64,000 nt of DNA, from the NCBI GenBank assembly GCA_028690035.1, contig JAQVCA010000011.1, positions 1 through 64,000 of the forward strand, given 5' to 3'. A program made the position numbers and the translations under genes. Positions 18,147-26,413 of this stretch are shown piece by piece. The DNA is from Comamonas sp. GTDB taxonomy: Bacteria; Pseudomonadota; Gammaproteobacteria; Burkholderiales; Burkholderiaceae_C. The notes beneath the pieces are model-generated. The model did not search any database. It saw only the letters and a list, made by a program, of their open reading frames with translations, and was not told the origin of the DNA. Position 1 is the first letter of the stretch. Every line of letters begins with the position of its first letter.

Positions 18147-18175
18147 TTGACCGATCGGTCGGTAGATAATATGCT
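18147..18175 (+). promoter_or_regulatory. Predicted paaN promoter with PaaR-like operator
   Basis: TTGACC (18147-18152) and TATGCT (18170-18175) are separated by 17 bases. ACCGATCGGTCGGT at 18150-18163 overlaps the -35 box and differs at one position from the palindrome before paaA. The site lies in the 184-base divergent region between paaG and paaN and may control both directions. Confidence 0.72.
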
Positions 18176-18236
18176 GCGATTGCATTCTGATGCAAGTCAA
18201 ATTCATACCCAGAAAAACCCTGATAGGAGACTTTTC

Positions 18237-19892
18237 ATGAGCCTGTTCGACACCCACCGCGCCCTGCTGGACGGCGCCCTGGCCGCCTGCGCCTCGCGCG
18301 CTTACTGGTCGCCGTTCCCAGAAAATGCCTCGCCCAAAATTTATGGCGAGACTGCGCAGGCCGATGGGCAAGCCGCTGTGGAAGCCTTGCTGGGCAAAGA
18401 CTACCCGCTGCAACAACCAGGCGAAGTGGGTCGTCTGGCGACAGAACGCTCCCCCTACGGCGTAGAGATGGGCGTGCGCTACCCCGAATGCAGCGTGGAC
18501 GCCCTGATTGCCGCCGCCCAAGCCGCTGAACCCGCCTGGACTGCCCTGGGCGCACAAGGCCGCACCGGCGTGCTGCTCGAAGCGCTGACACGTATCCACA
18601 AGCGCACGCATGAAATTGCCCACGCCGTCATGCTCACCACCGGCCAAGGCCCAATGATGGCCTTCCAAGCCGGTGGCCCCCACGCGCAAGACCGCGCCCT
18701 GGAAGCCATTGCCTACGCCTACAAAGCCCAGGCCGATGTGCCCGCCGAAGCCACCTGGGAAAAGCCCCAAGGCAAAAACCCACCGCTGGTGATGAAAAAG
18801 CACTTTGACATCGTGGGCCGTGGCATTGGCCTGGTGATTGGCTGCGCCACCTTCCCCACCTGGAACACCTACCCCGGCCTGTTCGCTGCCCTGGCCACGG
18901 GCAACCCAGTCATCGTCAAGCCCCACCCCAACGCCGTGCTGCCCGCAGCCATCACGGTAAGCATCGTGCGTGACGTGCTGAGCGAACAAGGCTTGGACCC
19001 CAACCTGGTGACCCTGGCGCTGTCCAACGACCCCGCCCACACCCAGGCCCTGGCCAAGAGCCCCGCCGTGGCCAGCATCGACTTCACCGGCAGCAACCAA
19101 TTTGGCCGCTGGCTGCAAGACAACGCCCGCCAAGCGCGCCTGTACGCCGAGATGGCTGGTGTGAACAGCGTCATCATCGAGTCCACCGACCAGTACAGCG
19201 CCATGCTGAACAACCTGGCCTTCACGCTGTCGCTGTACAGCGGCCAGATGTGTACGACGACGCAAAACATCTACATCCCCAAAAACGGCATCCAGACCGA
19301 CCAAGGCGCCAAGAGCTTTGACCAGGTGTGCGACGACCTCGCCGCTGCCGTGCGCGCGCTGGTGGACAACCCCCGCGTGGCCACCGCCGTGCTGGGCGCG
19401 GTGTGCGCCCCTGAAACCGTGGGCCGCATCGAAGAAGCTGCAGGCAAGGGCCGCGTGGTGCTGGCTTCACAAGCCCTGCCCCATCCGCAGTACCCCAACG
19501 CACGCATCCACAGCCCGGTCATCGTCGCCCTGACGGAAGCGGATCGCGCCACCTTCGCCAACGAATGCTTTGGCCCGATCTCTTTCCTGATCGCCACCGA
19601 ATCCAGCGACAGCGCCCTGGCCACTGCCCAGTCCACGCTGTGCGAGCACGGCGCACTGACGCTGGGCGTGTACTCCACCGACCGCGCCTACATCGAGCGC
19701 ACCGTGCAACTGTCGCACCGCGCCCGTGTGGCCCTGTCGATCAACCTCACGCAAGGTGTGTATGTGAACCAGTCGGCCGCGTTCTCTGACTACCACGCCA
19801 GCGGCGGCAACCCGGCAGCCAACGCCAGCTACACCACGCTGGCTTTTGTGGCCGATCGCTTCGTGGTCGTGCAACGCCGCGAGCACGCCTAA
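18237..19892 (+). CDS. paaN: PaaN, stand-alone aldehyde dehydrogenase of phenylacetate degradation
   Basis: Oxidises the reactive ring-opened semialdehyde-CoA intermediate. The 551-residue protein is an aldehyde dehydrogenase of the PaaN type: cofactor region CATFPTWNTYPGLFAALATG, STGSN-like SIDFTGSNQFGRWL, active-site cysteine in YSGQMCTTTQNIY (Cys339) and a late ECFGPISFL. It is shorter than the fused PaaZ of E. coli (about 680 residues) because the C-terminal MaoC-like oxepin-CoA hydrolase domain is absent. The ATG at 18237 follows ATAGGAGAC. It is cotranscribed with the enoyl-CoA hydratase gene 16 bases downstream. Confidence 0.93.
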   Translation: MSLFDTHRALLDGALAACASRAYWSPFPENASPKIYGETAQADGQAAVEALLGKDYPLQQPGEVGRLATERSPYGVEMGVRYPECSVDALIAAAQAAEPAWTALGAQGRTGVLLEALTRIHKRTHEIAHAVMLTTGQGPMMAFQAGGPHAQDRALEAIAYAYKAQADVPAEATWEKPQGKNPPLVMKKHFDIVGRGIGLVIGCATFPTWNTYPGLFAALATGNPVIVKPHPNAVLPAAITVSIVRDVLSEQGLDPNLVTLALSNDPAHTQALAKSPAVASIDFTGSNQFGRWLQDNARQARLYAEMAGVNSVIIESTDQYSAMLNNLAFTLSLYSGQMCTTTQNIYIPKNGIQTDQGAKSFDQVCDDLAAAVRALVDNPRVATAVLGAVCAPETVGRIEEAAGKGRVVLASQALPHPQYPNARIHSPVIVALTEADRATFANECFGPISFLIATESSDSALATAQSTLCEHGALTLGVYSTDRAYIERTVQLSHRARVALSINLTQGVYVNQSAAFSDYHASGGNPAANASYTTLAFVADRFVVVQRREHA

Positions 19893-19908
19893 AGCGCAGG
19901 AGCACACG

Positions 19909-20733
19909 ATGACGAGCTTGCCCGATCCCATCGACAACCCCGAAGCCCTGCTGCAAACGCGCGATGCGCGTGGCGTAGTGCGCCTGACGCTCAACCGCCC
20001 CGACGTGCGCAACGCCTTTGACGAACCGCTGATTGCCCTCATCCGCCGCACCTTTGAGACGCTGGCGCAAGACGACAGCGTGCGCGTCATCGTGCTCGAC
20101 GCCGTGGGCAGCCTGTTTTGCGCCGGGGCCGACATTGGCTGGATGCGCCGCGCCGCTGCGCGCGACCAAGCAGCCAACCTGGAAGACGCGCGCCAGTTCG
20201 CCGCCATGATGCACGCCATGGCCAGCTGCCCCCACCCCGTGGTGGCACGCATTCAGGGCGCGGCTTACGGCGGCGGTGTGGGCTTGGCCTGCGCCGCAGA
20301 CATTGCCATTGCCAGCGACAAGGCGCTGTTCAGCGTCAGCGAAGCGCGCTTTGGCATCTTGCCCGCCGTCATCGGCCCCTATGTAGTGAACACCGTGGGC
20401 CTGCGCCAGGCACGCCGCCTGGCCCTCACCGCCGCACCGGTGAATGCCGCTGAAGCGCTGGCCATGGGCCTGGTACACCAGGTCACCACACCCGAGGCGC
20501 TGGACGCAGCCGTGGAAACCACCATTGGCCAGCTGCTCAACAACGGCCCCAAAGCGCTGACCGAAATCAAGCGCCTGATGGACCAGTTGGAAGTGGGCCC
20601 CATCACCGAGTCGGTGCGCGAACTGACGGCGCACACCATCAGCCGCGTGCGCGCAGGCAGCGAAGCGCGCGAAGGCTTTGCCGCCTTTGTGGCCAAGCAA
20701 CCTGCCCCCTGGGTACCGCCCGCGCAAGGCTAG
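19909..20733 (+). CDS. paaF: Enoyl-CoA hydratase/isomerase, probable PaaF
   Basis: Crotonase-fold hydratase that probably hydrates 2,3-dehydroadipyl-CoA. The 274-residue protein has LNRPDVRNAFDEPLI, LDAVGSLFCAGADIGWMRR, IQGAAYGGGVGLACAADIAIAS and SVSEARFGILPAVIGPYV; both hydratase-type acidic positions in the second and third motifs appear present. The CAGADIGWM form also occurs in methylglutaconyl-CoA hydratases, so specificity rests on its position after paaN. The ATG follows GCAGGAGC. Confidence 0.85.
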   Translation: MTSLPDPIDNPEALLQTRDARGVVRLTLNRPDVRNAFDEPLIALIRRTFETLAQDDSVRVIVLDAVGSLFCAGADIGWMRRAAARDQAANLEDARQFAAMMHAMASCPHPVVARIQGAAYGGGVGLACAADIAIASDKALFSVSEARFGILPAVIGPYVVNTVGLRQARRLALTAAPVNAAEALAMGLVHQVTTPEALDAAVETTIGQLLNNGPKALTEIKRLMDQLEVGPITESVRELTAHTISRVRAGSEAREGFAAFVAKQPAPWVPPAQG

Positions 20734-20771
20734 ACCTGCTAGCGCAAGCTCAAAAACCTTGCCAACACCCC

Positions 20772-20814
20772 AAAACCGCTGTCCGGCCACACTACGCCGG
20801 GTAGCGGTTTTTTT
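20772..20814 (+). terminator. Intrinsic terminator of the paaN-paaF operon
   Basis: AAAACCGCT (20772-20780) pairs with AGCGGTTTT (20803-20811), with an inner CCGGC/GCCGG pairing, followed by a T run to 20814. It sits 39 bases after the paaF stop. Confidence 0.85.
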
Positions 20815-20846
20815 CATGCTACGCACAGCAAAAAGGACTCCTCCCG

Positions 20847-21962
20847 ATGACGACGCATTCTTTGTTCGACTCCGTGCAACTGGGCGCGTTGGCCCTGCGC
20901 AACCGCATCGCCATGGCACCGCTGACGCGCAACCGCGCGCCCGGTGCCGTGCCTACGCCCTTGATGGCCACCTACTACGGCCAGCGCGCCAGTGCGGGCC
21001 TGATCATTTCCGAGGGCGTGCCCGTCAGCCAGCAAGGCCAGGGCTACGCCGATGTGCCCGGCCTGTACCAGCCCGAGCAGCTGCAGGGCTGGCAGGGCGT
21101 GACCGATGCCGTACACGCCCAGGGCGGGGCCATCTTTGCCCAGCTGTGGCATGTGGGCCGCGTCTCGCACACCAGTCTGCAGCCTGGCGGCGGCGCGCCT
21201 GTAGCGCCTTCGGCCATCGCGTCCAAGGCCAAGACCTATGTGCTCGACGCGGCCAGCGGCGCAGGCTGCTTTGTCGATACCTCGGAGCCGCGCGCCCTGG
21301 ACGCGCACGAGCTGCCCGGCATCGTGGCCGACTTTGCCCAGGCCGCACGCAATGCACGCCAGAGCGGCTTTGATGGCGTGGAAATCCACGGCGCCAACGG
21401 CTATCTGCTCGAGCAGTTTCTGAAAGACGGCAGCAACCAGCGCACCGACGACTGGGGCGGCAGCATCGAAAACCGCACCCGTCTGGTGCTGGACGTGGTG
21501 CGCGCCGTGTGCGCGGCCATCGGCGCCGACCGGGTGGGCTTGCGCATCTCCCCGGTCAGCCCGGCCAACGGCATCCACGACAGCGCGCCGCAGCCGCTGT
21601 TTGAGCACCTGCTGCGTGCGCTGGCACCGCTGGGGCTGGCGTACATCCACGTGGTCGAAGGCTCCACCGGCGGCCCGCGCGAGGTGGAGCAGCCCTTTGA
21701 CTACGCCGCGCTCAAAGCCGCGTACCGCGATGCGGGCGGCCAAGGGCGGTGGATGGTGAACAACGGTTACACGCGCGCGCTGGCGCTGGAGGCGGTGGCC
21801 AGCGGCTATGCCGATATGGTGGCCTTTGGGCGCGACTTCATCGCCAACCCCGATCTGGTCGAGCGCCTGCGCCAGGATGCGCCGCTCAACCCCGGTCAGC
21901 GCAACACCTACTACGGCGGTGGTGTCCAGGGCTACACCGACTACCCCACCCTCAGCGCTTGA
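20847..21962 (+). CDS. Old Yellow Enzyme family NADH:flavin oxidoreductase (NemA-like)
   Basis: FMN-dependent ene-reductase that reduces activated alkenes, maleimides or nitro compounds. The 371-residue TIM-barrel protein has LRNRIAMAPLTRNRA, IFAQLWHVGRVSH, VEIHGANGYLLEQFLKDGSNQRTDDWGGSIENR (substrate-binding His/Asn pair) and a C-terminal DMVAFGRDFIANPDLVERLR FMN phosphate site. Length and motifs are standard. It is a single gene after the paa terminator; the physiological substrate is unknown. Confidence 0.94.
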   Translation: MTTHSLFDSVQLGALALRNRIAMAPLTRNRAPGAVPTPLMATYYGQRASAGLIISEGVPVSQQGQGYADVPGLYQPEQLQGWQGVTDAVHAQGGAIFAQLWHVGRVSHTSLQPGGGAPVAPSAIASKAKTYVLDAASGAGCFVDTSEPRALDAHELPGIVADFAQAARNARQSGFDGVEIHGANGYLLEQFLKDGSNQRTDDWGGSIENRTRLVLDVVRAVCAAIGADRVGLRISPVSPANGIHDSAPQPLFEHLLRALAPLGLAYIHVVEGSTGGPREVEQPFDYAALKAAYRDAGGQGRWMVNNGYTRALALEAVASGYADMVAFGRDFIANPDLVERLRQDAPLNPGQRNTYYGGGVQGYTDYPTLSA

Positions 21963-21970
21963 GTGCTATT

Positions 21971-22050
21971 AAAAAAATAGCTGTACGCGCTGGATGGGCA
22001 ACGGTTTCAAGTACAAAAGTGCCTGAAACCGTTGCTACAAGCGTGCAGAC
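21971..22050. repeat. TAGCT-family intergenic repeat with strong hairpin, bidirectional terminator
   Basis: AAAAAAATAGCTGTACGCGC is followed by a perfect 12-base stem, GCAACGGTTTCA (21998-22009) and TGAAACCGTTGC (22024-22035). It fills the gap between two convergent genes. The core TTTCA...TGCCTGAAA is shared with the copies at 40446 and 61040. Confidence 0.8.
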
Positions 22051-22052
22051 CG

Positions 22053-22955
22053 CTACGGCGATTGCGTATGTGCGGCGGGGGCATCCTCCCCGCCCAGCTG
22101 GCTGAGCATCAGGGCCGCCACCAGCAGACCGGCCCCAGCCAGGGCCACCGGGCCCATGCGCTCGCCAATCAGCAGCCAGGCGGTGATGGCGGCAAACACC
22201 GGCTCCAGCCCATAGACGATGGCGCTGCGCATGGCATCCACGCGCTGCTGGCCCCAGGCCTGCAGCACCACCACCAAGACGCTGGCCGCCAGGGCCAGAT
22301 AGACCATGGCCACCCAGCCGCCCACGGCCAGCGCACTGGCACGCTGGTGCAGCAGGGCCCAGCCGCCCTCCTGCACCAACAGCGCCAGCAAACTGCCGCC
22401 GCACATGGCCAACGCCACCGCCGCGGCCAGCCGTGTCGAGCGCAGTGGCGCCGCGCGGTTGCGCTGGGCGCAGGCTTCCATGGCCAGAATGAACAGGGCA
22501 AAGCACAGGGCGCTGGCCAGGGTCAGGCTGTCGCCCAGGCTCCAGGGGCTGTCCTCATAAAACATCAGGCGCAGCCCCAGCAGCGCCAACGCACAAGCGG
22601 CCCAGATCGGCCAACCCAATCGGCGGCGCAACACCGCCCAGGCCAGCAGCGGCACCATCAGCACGTTCAGCCCGGTGACAAAGGCATTGCGGTTGCTGCT
22701 GGTCAGCGCCAACCCCTCGATTTGCAGCCAAAAGGCGATGAAGTTGAGCGCCCCCAGCCCCAGGCCCCAGCGCCATTCGGCCGCGCGCAGACCCGGCAGC
22801 AACGGCAGCAGCGCCAAACTGGCCAGGCCAAAGCGCAGGGCAATGATGTGCAGGGGCTGCAGCTGATCGGACAGCTGCTTCATGGCGGGGAAGGTGGTGC
22901 CCCACACCACCGTGACGGTGAGCAGGGCCAGCAGCCCCCAATGTCGACTGTGCAT
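22053..22955 (-). CDS. EamA/DMT-superfamily membrane transporter
   Basis: Inner-membrane metabolite exporter of the drug/metabolite superfamily. The 300-residue protein shows about ten hydrophobic segments in two EamA repeats (VVWGTTFPAMKQL near the start; AIVYGLEPVFAAITAWLLIGERMG near the end). The second motif is characteristic. Start at 22955 (MHSRHWGLLALL). No neighbour suggests a substrate. Confidence 0.9.
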   Translation of the reverse strand: MHSRHWGLLALLTVTVVWGTTFPAMKQLSDQLQPLHIIALRFGLASLALLPLLPGLRAAEWRWGLGLGALNFIAFWLQIEGLALTSSNRNAFVTGLNVLMVPLLAWAVLRRRLGWPIWAACALALLGLRLMFYEDSPWSLGDSLTLASALCFALFILAMEACAQRNRAAPLRSTRLAAAVALAMCGGSLLALLVQEGGWALLHQRASALAVGGWVAMVYLALAASVLVVVLQAWGQQRVDAMRSAIVYGLEPVFAAITAWLLIGERMGPVALAGAGLLVAALMLSQLGGEDAPAAHTQSP

Positions 22956-22969
22956 AGCTTGAAATAAAC

Positions 22970-23066
22970 AAAAGCAGGAGCGCTTAGCGCTCGCAAAATA
23001 TGGGTTTTTAGGCAGAAATGCCCAAAAAACCCGCAAGCATAAGCGCTACCAGCTATGGTTTTTGGT
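22970..23066. repeat. TAGCT-family intergenic repeat with hairpin core
   Basis: Read on the minus strand it begins CCATAGCTGGTAGCGCTTAT, has an inner stem GGGTTTTTTGGGCA...TGCCTAAAAACCC, and ends near GAGCGCTAAGCGCTCC. It occupies the gap between the EamA gene start and the yifB stop (23097). Confidence 0.7.
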
Positions 23067-23096
23067 GATTGCGGGGCGGTATTGGGGGGTGCGCGC

Positions 23097-24599
23097 TCAG
23101 GCCTGGTTCAGCGCACGCCGGTACTGCATGGCTTCGGCCACATGGGCGCTGGTGATGGCGGCGCTGCCCGCCAGATCGGCAATGGTGCGCGCCACGCGCA
23201 AGGCGCGGTGCGTGGCGCGCGCCGACCAGCCCAGGCGCTCGGCGGCCTTGTGCATCAGGGCGCGGGCGGCGTCGTCCAGCGGGGCATGCTGCTGCAGCGC
23301 CTGCCCCTGCAGGTGCTGGTTGGCCAGGCCCTGGCGCTGCAGGGCCAGCGCGCGCGCCGCCGCCACGCGCTGGCGCACGGGGGCGCTGGCTTCGCCCTGG
23401 GCCAGCTGCAGCAGCTCTTGCGCGGGCAGCGCGGGCACATGCACATGCAGATCGATGCGGTCGAGCAGCGGGCCGCTGAGCTTGCCCTGGTAGCGCGCAA
23501 TCTGCTGCGGCGTGCAGCGGCAGGGGCGCTGGCTGCTGCCATGAAAGCCGCAAGGGCAGGGATTCATCGCCGCCAAGAGCTGAAAGCGCGCCGGAAACTG
23601 GCTGCTCCAGGCCGCGCGGGCGATGGTGATGTGGCCGTTTTCCAGCGGCTCGCGCAGCGCCTCCAAAGCGCTGCGGGCAAATTCGGGAAATTCATCCAAA
23701 AACAACACGCCGTGGTGCGCCAGCGAAATCGCCCCGGGCCGTGGTGGCGAGCCGCCACCCACCAGCGCCACGGCGCTGGCCGTGTGGTGCGGCGCCACCG
23801 TGGGGCGCAGGCCCCAGCGCGCCGGATCAAAGCGCCCGGCCAGGCTGGCGATGGCGGCGCTGTGCAGCGCTTCGTCCTCGGTCATGGGCGGCAGCAGTCC
23901 GGCAAAGCGCTGCGCCAGCATGGATTTGCCCGATCCCGGCGGCCCCACCAGCAGCACCCCGTGGCCGCCAGCGGCGGCAATCTCCAGCGCGCGTTTGGCC
24001 TGCATCTGGCCTTTGACATCGGCCAGATCGGGCTGTGCCTCCTGCGCATCCGGCGCGGGCGGCTGCATACGCTGCCAGCCGGGGCCGGGGTCTTGGTCGA
24101 GCAGCGCGGCCACCACATCCAGCAGGTGCGCCGCGCCATAGACCTGCATGCCCGGGGCCAGCGCGGCCTCGCGCGCGCTGTCGGTGGGCAGCACCAGGCG
24201 CGCGCCGCTGCCGTGCAGGCTGCTGGCCAGCCCCCCGCGCACCGGGCGCAGCGCGCCCGACAGGGACAGCTCGCCGGCAAATTCCCAGCCCTCCAGTGCC
24301 GTGGCCGGAATTTGCCCGCTGGCCGCCAAAATGCCCAGCGCCATGGGCAAATCAAAGCGCCCCGAGTCCTTGGGCAAGTCGGCAGGCGCCAAGTTGACGG
24401 TGATGCGCTTGTTGGTCGGAAACTCCAGCCCGCTGTTTTGCAGGGCGCAGCGCACGCGCTCGCGCGCCTCTTTCACCTCAACATCGGCTAGACCCACCAG
24501 ACTCAGGCTGGGCAGGCCGTTGGCCAGATGCACCTCCACCGTCACCGCTGGGGCTTGCAGGCCCAACAGGGCGCGACTTTGAACGCAGGCAAGGGTCAT
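23097..24599 (-). CDS. comM: YifB/ComM family Mg-chelatase-like AAA+ ATPase
   Basis: Hexameric branch-migration helicase that helps integrate DNA during natural transformation in species where it has been studied. The 500-residue protein has an N-terminal Lon-type fold (SRALLGLQAPAVTVEVHLANGLP), Walker A VGPPGSGKSMLAQRFAGLLPP, Walker B GVLFLDEFPEF, sensor NPCPCGFHGSS..CRC with a four-cysteine zinc site, and the C-terminal Mg-chelatase domain ending GSAAITSAHVAEAMQYR. Start at 24599 (MTLACVQSRALLG). Confidence 0.93.
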   Translation of the reverse strand: MTLACVQSRALLGLQAPAVTVEVHLANGLPSLSLVGLADVEVKEARERVRCALQNSGLEFPTNKRITVNLAPADLPKDSGRFDLPMALGILAASGQIPATALEGWEFAGELSLSGALRPVRGGLASSLHGSGARLVLPTDSAREAALAPGMQVYGAAHLLDVVAALLDQDPGPGWQRMQPPAPDAQEAQPDLADVKGQMQAKRALEIAAAGGHGVLLVGPPGSGKSMLAQRFAGLLPPMTEDEALHSAAIASLAGRFDPARWGLRPTVAPHHTASAVALVGGGSPPRPGAISLAHHGVLFLDEFPEFARSALEALREPLENGHITIARAAWSSQFPARFQLLAAMNPCPCGFHGSSQRPCRCTPQQIARYQGKLSGPLLDRIDLHVHVPALPAQELLQLAQGEASAPVRQRVAAARALALQRQGLANQHLQGQALQQHAPLDDAARALMHKAAERLGWSARATHRALRVARTIADLAGSAAITSAHVAEAMQYRRALNQA

Positions 24600-24820
24600 G
24601 GGCAGTCCTTGAAAAGGATGACAAAACGGGCCGAAGCCTGCCACTGTAGGCAGGCCCGGTGGCACTGCCAAGGGGGAGAAGGCAACAGTTTGTGGGCCAG
24701 CCACCGCAGCTGTGGTGGGCGCTGGTCGGTATATGCAAATGCCAGAAAGGTAGTTGGGATTTGAGGGGCCACGCTCTAGCATCGCCGCTCCTGACCTGCC
24801 CATACACGAGTCCACCCGCC

Positions 24821-25804
24821 ATGCCCCACCGCCAAGACCGCTTGATCCAATGGCTGCTCAACAGCCTAGAGCTGCAAACCACGCTGTTTCACATGGGGCA
24901 GTACTGCGGCTCTTGGCAAGCTTCGACCAGCGGGCTGGCGCGTGCAGGCTTTCATGTGCTGCTGCATGGCGACTGCTGGCTGCATCTGCCACAGCGTGGG
25001 CACCGCCAAGCGCTGCAAGCGGGCGATGCGGTGTTCTTTTTGCGCGATGTGCCCCACCTGCTCAGTCCGCATGCCGATGCCACCGTGGCCGTGCAAGCGC
25101 CCAAGGTGCCGATGGCAACGCTGGACACCTGTGTGCCTTGCAGCACTGCCCTGGCCTGCGGTTTTTTTGAGTTCCGCGCGCCGCTGAACCATCTCTTTTT
25201 GAGTTCGTTCCCCGATTACGTCATCGTCTCCCATCAGAGCGAGACGCTGCAAGAGATCAAGCCGTTGTTTGATTTGATGCTGGCCGAGGCACAGCGCAGT
25301 CCCCATCCCGATGCGCCTTCGCCCCTGGTGACGCGTCTGGTCGATCTGATGTTTTTTTATGTGGTGCGCCACCTGTGTCGGCAGCAAGAAGTCAGCGCCG
25401 GTCTGTGGGCCGTACTGGCGCGTCCCGAGTTTGCGCAATTGCTGGAGGCCATCGTGCGCCAGCCAGAACACGATTGGACGGTCGAGGCCATGGCCGATCT
25501 GACCTGCATGTCGCGCACCCGGTTTTTCAAGCGCTTTTCGGAAACTGTGGGCACCTCGCCCAGCCATTTCTTGGCACAAATCCGCATGAAGCTGGCCACG
25601 CAGCACATTGCCCAGGGCATGCCCTTGTCGCGCGCGGCGCAGTCGGTGGGCTACCAATCGGAGGCGGCGTTTTCGCGCGCCTTCAAAAAAATCACCGGCC
25701 ACCTGCCCGGCAGCCTGCGCCGCAACCCCAGGGTGATGGCAAAGGGGACGTTGGAGCAAGAAAACGGGACGTTTGCGCATTGCCCACCAATGCAACCCTC
25801 TTGA
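24821..25804 (+). CDS. AraC-family regulator with N-terminal cupin-like domain
   Basis: Transcription regulator of 327 residues. The N-terminal half is an AraC-binding cupin (LARAGFHVLLHGDCWLHLP, QAGDAVFFLRDVPHLLSPH). The last 100 residues hold two helix-turn-helix motifs (WTVEAMADLTCMSRTRFFKRFSETVGTSPSHFLAQIRMKLA, then SRAAQSVGYQSEAAFSRAFKKITG). It lies 42 bases before the oxidoreductase-transporter operon on the same strand and is its likely regulator. The start at 24821 is the first ATG in frame with the cupin; upstream frame extensions are not convincing. The 221 bases before it, back to comM, show no other feature. Confidence 0.88.
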   Translation: MPHRQDRLIQWLLNSLELQTTLFHMGQYCGSWQASTSGLARAGFHVLLHGDCWLHLPQRGHRQALQAGDAVFFLRDVPHLLSPHADATVAVQAPKVPMATLDTCVPCSTALACGFFEFRAPLNHLFLSSFPDYVIVSHQSETLQEIKPLFDLMLAEAQRSPHPDAPSPLVTRLVDLMFFYVVRHLCRQQEVSAGLWAVLARPEFAQLLEAIVRQPEHDWTVEAMADLTCMSRTRFFKRFSETVGTSPSHFLAQIRMKLATQHIAQGMPLSRAAQSVGYQSEAAFSRAFKKITGHLPGSLRRNPRVMAKGTLEQENGTFAHCPPMQPS

Positions 25805-25846
25805 AAATGAATCGAATTTTCAACCTCTTTGTTTTTCGGAGCTTGC

Positions 25847-26407
25847 ATGTCACGCCTGACCGTCCAGACCCTTGAATCGGCACCTGAAGCCAGCCAGCCT
25901 TACCTGGCCGCAGCCAAAGCCAAAAATGGCTTCATCCCCAACCTGCTCGGTGTGTTGGCCAATGCGCCCACGGCCATCGAGATGTACGTCAAGGTTTCGG
26001 AAATCAACAGCCGCAGCAGCTTCACACTGGAAGAGCGCGAAACCGTGCAAATCACTGCTGCCACCAACCACGGCTGCGCTTTTTGCGTGGCTGGCCACAC
26101 GGCGGTTTGCTACAAGCAAGGCAAGCTCGACCCCACCCTGGTCAACGCCATGCGCGACCAAACCCCGCTGCCCAACCCCAAGCTGGAAGCACTGGCCGAA
26201 TTCACCCGCGCCGTCATCCGCACCAAAGGCGCCGTCAGCCAAGACGAGCTGCAAGCCTTTTTGGCCGCCGGTTACGCCGAGCAGCAGGTGCTGGAAGTGA
26301 TTTTGGGCGTGGCCTTGGCCACGCTGTGCAACTTTGCCAACACCTTGGCTGGCACCGAACTGAACCCCGAACTGGCCGCCTACCGCTGGGACGGTAAAAA
26401 AGCCTAA
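25847..26407 (+). CDS. AhpD/carboxymuconolactone decarboxylase family protein
   Basis: Small helical protein of 186 residues with the AhpD-type redox site ITAATNHGCAFCVAGHTAVC (CxxC plus following His) and FIPNLLGVLANAP, placing it with alkylhydroperoxidase-like members rather than true decarboxylases. It probably removes peroxide or recycles a thiol in connection with the oxygen-using flavoprotein encoded next. The start at 25847 has CGGAGC upstream. It is the first gene of a six-gene run with gaps of at most nine bases or overlaps. Confidence 0.88.
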   Translation: MSRLTVQTLESAPEASQPYLAAAKAKNGFIPNLLGVLANAPTAIEMYVKVSEINSRSSFTLEERETVQITAATNHGCAFCVAGHTAVCYKQGKLDPTLVNAMRDQTPLPNPKLEALAEFTRAVIRTKGAVSQDELQAFLAAGYAEQQVLEVILGVALATLCNFANTLAGTELNPELAAYRWDGKKA

Positions 26408-26413
26408 GCCGCC

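Noticed and set aside
18135-19304. Open frame of 389 codons opposite paaN
   Set aside because: Mirror of paaN codon positions; Gly/His/Val-rich, no family resemblance.
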